Assembly: GCA_029939635.1 (NCBI GenBank)
Contig: JAOZSN010000043.1
Span: 1-19,446, forward strand
Length of the DNA: 19,446 nt
Source: Deltaproteobacteria bacterium
GTDB taxonomy: Bacteria > Desulfobacterota > Desulfobulbia > Desulfobulbales > SURF-16
Direction of reading: 5' to 3'
Shown here: positions 16,884 to 19,446 of the stretch, piece after piece
Layout of the letters: every line of letters begins with the position of its first letter
How positions within the stretch are numbered: position 1 is the stretch's first letter
The notes under the pieces: model-generated
Seen by the model: the letters and a program-made list of their open reading frames with translations, nothing else
The model's database searches: none
Told to the model about the DNA's origin: nothing
Program-made: the position numbers and the translations under genes

Positions 16884-16915
16884 CGACCCGATTAATTTAT
16901 CGGTCGTCTTTTTTT
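16884..16915 (+). terminator. Intrinsic terminator in the groES leader
   Basis: CGACCCGAT (16884-16892) pairs with ATCGGTCG (16899-16906) with one bulged C and a six-base loop, followed by TC and seven T. It ends only 39 bases before the groES start. It may end upstream transcripts or act as an attenuator of groESL. Confidence 0.75.
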
Positions 16916-16954
16916 CTGTGTGGCCCATCCCTTTAACCAATATGGAGATAGTAC

Positions 16955-17242
16955 ATGAAGATTCGTCCATTGCACGATCGTATTCTTGTCCAACGTCTGG
17001 CAAGTGAAGAAATGACAGCAGGTGGAATTATTATTCCTGATAGCGCCAAAGAAAAACCAGCCGAGGGTGAGATCATCGCCGTTGGAGCTGGCAAACTTAA
17101 TGATAATGGCGAGCGTATTACCATGGACGTCAAAGTTGGCGACAAGGTTCTCTTCTCCAAATATGGTGGCACCGACATCAAAATAGACGGTGATGATTTT
17201 CTCATCATGCGCGAAGATGATATCCTCGGAATCGTAGAATAA
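16955..17242 (+). CDS. groES: Co-chaperonin GroES
   Basis: GroES forms the heptameric lid that closes the GroEL cavity during ATP-driven folding in the cytoplasm. The protein is 95 aa, the usual length. It begins with the family signature KIRPLHDRILV. The mobile loop that binds GroEL lies at about 17-33 and ends in GGIIIPDSAKEKP. The YGGTDIKIDG segment and the C-terminal DDILGIVE are typical. GGAG at 16944-16947, seven bases before the ATG, is a good ribosome site. groEL follows after 65 bases, forming the standard groESL operon. An intrinsic terminator sits in the leader, and no CIRCE (HrcA) operator is visible. Confidence 0.98.
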   Translation: MKIRPLHDRILVQRLASEEMTAGGIIIPDSAKEKPAEGEIIAVGAGKLNDNGERITMDVKVGDKVLFSKYGGTDIKIDGDDFLIMREDDILGIVE

Positions 17243-17307
17243 TTTATTTAAAGACAATGAACCGGCGATGCTAAATATAGTCGGTAATAATCAGGAGATA
17301 TACGTAA

Positions 17308-18972
<1,665 letters not shown>

Positions 18973-18988
18973 TCCTTCCCCCTAGAAC

Positions 18989-19011
18989 GCTGATATGATT
19001 CATTTATCAGC
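18989..19011 (+). repeat. Small hairpin after groEL
   Basis: GCTGATA (18989-18995) and TATCAGC (19005-19011) can form a 7-bp stem with a nine-base loop between the groEL stop and the main terminator. There is no T tract. It may protect the mRNA 3' end, but this is only a guess. Confidence 0.4.
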
Positions 19012-19022
19012 CACTGCTTGAT

Positions 19023-19060
19023 AAAAACGGGCCTTTTCCTCTATAAAGGCCCGTTTTTTT
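19023..19060 (+). terminator. Rho-independent terminator of groESL
   Basis: ACGGGCCTTT (19027-19036) pairs perfectly with AAAGGCCCGT (19045-19054) around an eight-base loop. It is flanked by an A run upstream and seven T at 19054-19060. Textbook form. Confidence 0.92.
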
Positions 19061-19061
19061 A

Positions 19062-19092
19062 TTGACATTCAGCGAAAAATTAGACATATACA
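19062..19092 (+). promoter_or_regulatory. Candidate promoter of tRNA-Met
   Basis: A perfect TTGACA -35 (19062-19067) directly follows the groEL terminator. The -10 region is CATATACAT at about 19085-19093. The best hexamer, TATACA, gives a 19-base spacer, which is long. The tRNA starts 17 bases further on. Confidence 0.5.
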
Positions 19093-19109
19093 TTTCTTCG
19101 TTTGAGAAT

Positions 19110-19186
19110 GGCGATGTAGCTCAGATGGTCAGAGCATACGGCTCATATCCGTAGTGTCCGGGGTTCAATTCCCTGCATCGCCACCA
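19110..19186 (+). tRNA. tRNA-Met (anticodon CAT), elongator type
   Basis: A 77-base cloverleaf. Acceptor GGCGATG (19110-19116) pairs with CATCGCC (19176-19182), followed by A and an encoded CCA. The D stem is GCTC/GAGC. Anticodon stem TACGG/CCGTA encloses loop CTCATAT, with CAT at 19144-19146. The T stem is CGGGG/CCCTG with one G-T pair. The paired first base and the lack of the GGG/CCC anticodon-stem pairs argue against initiator tRNA. A lysidine-modified tRNA-Ile2 with anticodon CAT cannot be fully excluded from sequence alone. Confidence 0.93.
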
Positions 19187-19257
19187 GCCTTTCCCGTCCA
19201 TCCCATAATTAAGATGGTCGGTTTACATATTTTTCGTTGTTTCCTTGTGGCAAGGTG

Positions 19258-19286
19258 TTGACTGATACCTGCCTATAGAGTACAAA
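19258..19286 (+). promoter_or_regulatory. Candidate promoter of tRNA-Asn
   Basis: TTGACT (19258-19263), a 17-base spacer and TACAAA (19281-19286) make a fair sigma-70 promoter ending 22 bases before the tRNA. It suggests this tRNA is transcribed separately from tRNA-Met. Confidence 0.5.
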
Positions 19287-19308
19287 CAGCGAACTTACTG
19301 GTTTCCGT

Positions 19309-19384
19309 TCCTCGGTAGCTCAGCTGGTAGAGCAGGTGGCTGTTAACCACCTTGTCGGGGGTTCGAATCCCTCCCGAGGAGCCA
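19309..19384 (+). tRNA. tRNA-Asn (anticodon GTT)
   Basis: A 76-base cloverleaf. Acceptor TCCTCGG (19309-19315) pairs with CCGAGGA (19374-19380), followed by G and an encoded CCA. The D stem is GCTC/GAGC. Anticodon stem GGTGG/CCACC encloses loop CTGTTAA, with GTT at 19342-19344. The T arm has the standard GGTTCGAAT loop. The remaining 62 bases of the window show no feature. Confidence 0.96.
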
Positions 19385-19446
19385 GATTTCTCCCATCTTT
19401 TAGATGTTCATATAGTGTTAACTCAAAAGCCCTAAGGATCATTCCT

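Noticed and set aside
16791..16954. CIRCE operator for HrcA
   Set aside because: Looked for TTAGCACTC-N9-GAGTGCTAA in the groESL leader; neither half is present.
19198..19217. CCATC/GATGG hairpin after tRNA-Met as a terminator
   Set aside because: Only a 5-bp stem with a 10-base loop and no T tract directly after it.

Overview
The window looks like a core chromosomal segment of a Gram-negative bacterium, most likely a sulfate-reducing deltaproteobacterium (Desulfobacterota). Moderate GC and the mix of genes suggest a Desulfotalea/Desulfobulbales-type organism. That placement is inferred from protein style and gene content, not from a search. I see no phage, insertion sequence, CRISPR array or defence locus, and every recognised gene is intact except the first, which is cut by the window edge.

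Layout. (1) 1-2993, plus strand: the 3' part of lepB (signal peptidase I), pyrB (aspartate carbamoyltransferase) and pyrC (type I dihydroorotase). The two pyrimidine genes are separated by a large nested inverted repeat. A hairpin at 3000-3040 sits between pyrC and the convergent topA. (2) 3075-10258, minus strand: dnaG, rpoD, dprA and topA in transcription order. This is a dnaG-rpoD 'macromolecular synthesis' core followed by the common dprA-topA pair. (3) 10447-16152, plus strand: an unrecognised 236-aa protein, a CaCA-family cation/Ca2+ exchanger, a fused class II aldolase/short-chain dehydrogenase, an unrecognised 195-aa glutamine-rich protein, and an M24 metallopeptidase (Xaa-Pro aminopeptidase type). 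A terminator-like hairpin closes the peptidase gene. (4) 16320-16790: a doubtful small ORF with a duplicated GDPxxFFxNP motif. (5) 16955-18972: groES-groEL, with a strong intrinsic terminator inside the leader and another after groEL. (6) 19110-19384: tRNA-Met(CAT) and tRNA-Asn(GTT), each with a plausible promoter.

How the genes work together: most are housekeeping (protein export, pyrimidine synthesis, replication priming, transcription initiation, DNA topology and uptake, chaperonin, translation). No new multi-gene system is evident. The items most worth a second look are regulatory or small: the nested inverted repeats at 1558-1657 and 14360-14446, the terminator in the groESL leader, an RpoD that seems to lack region 1.1, and the small protein with the repeated GDPxxFFxNP motif.
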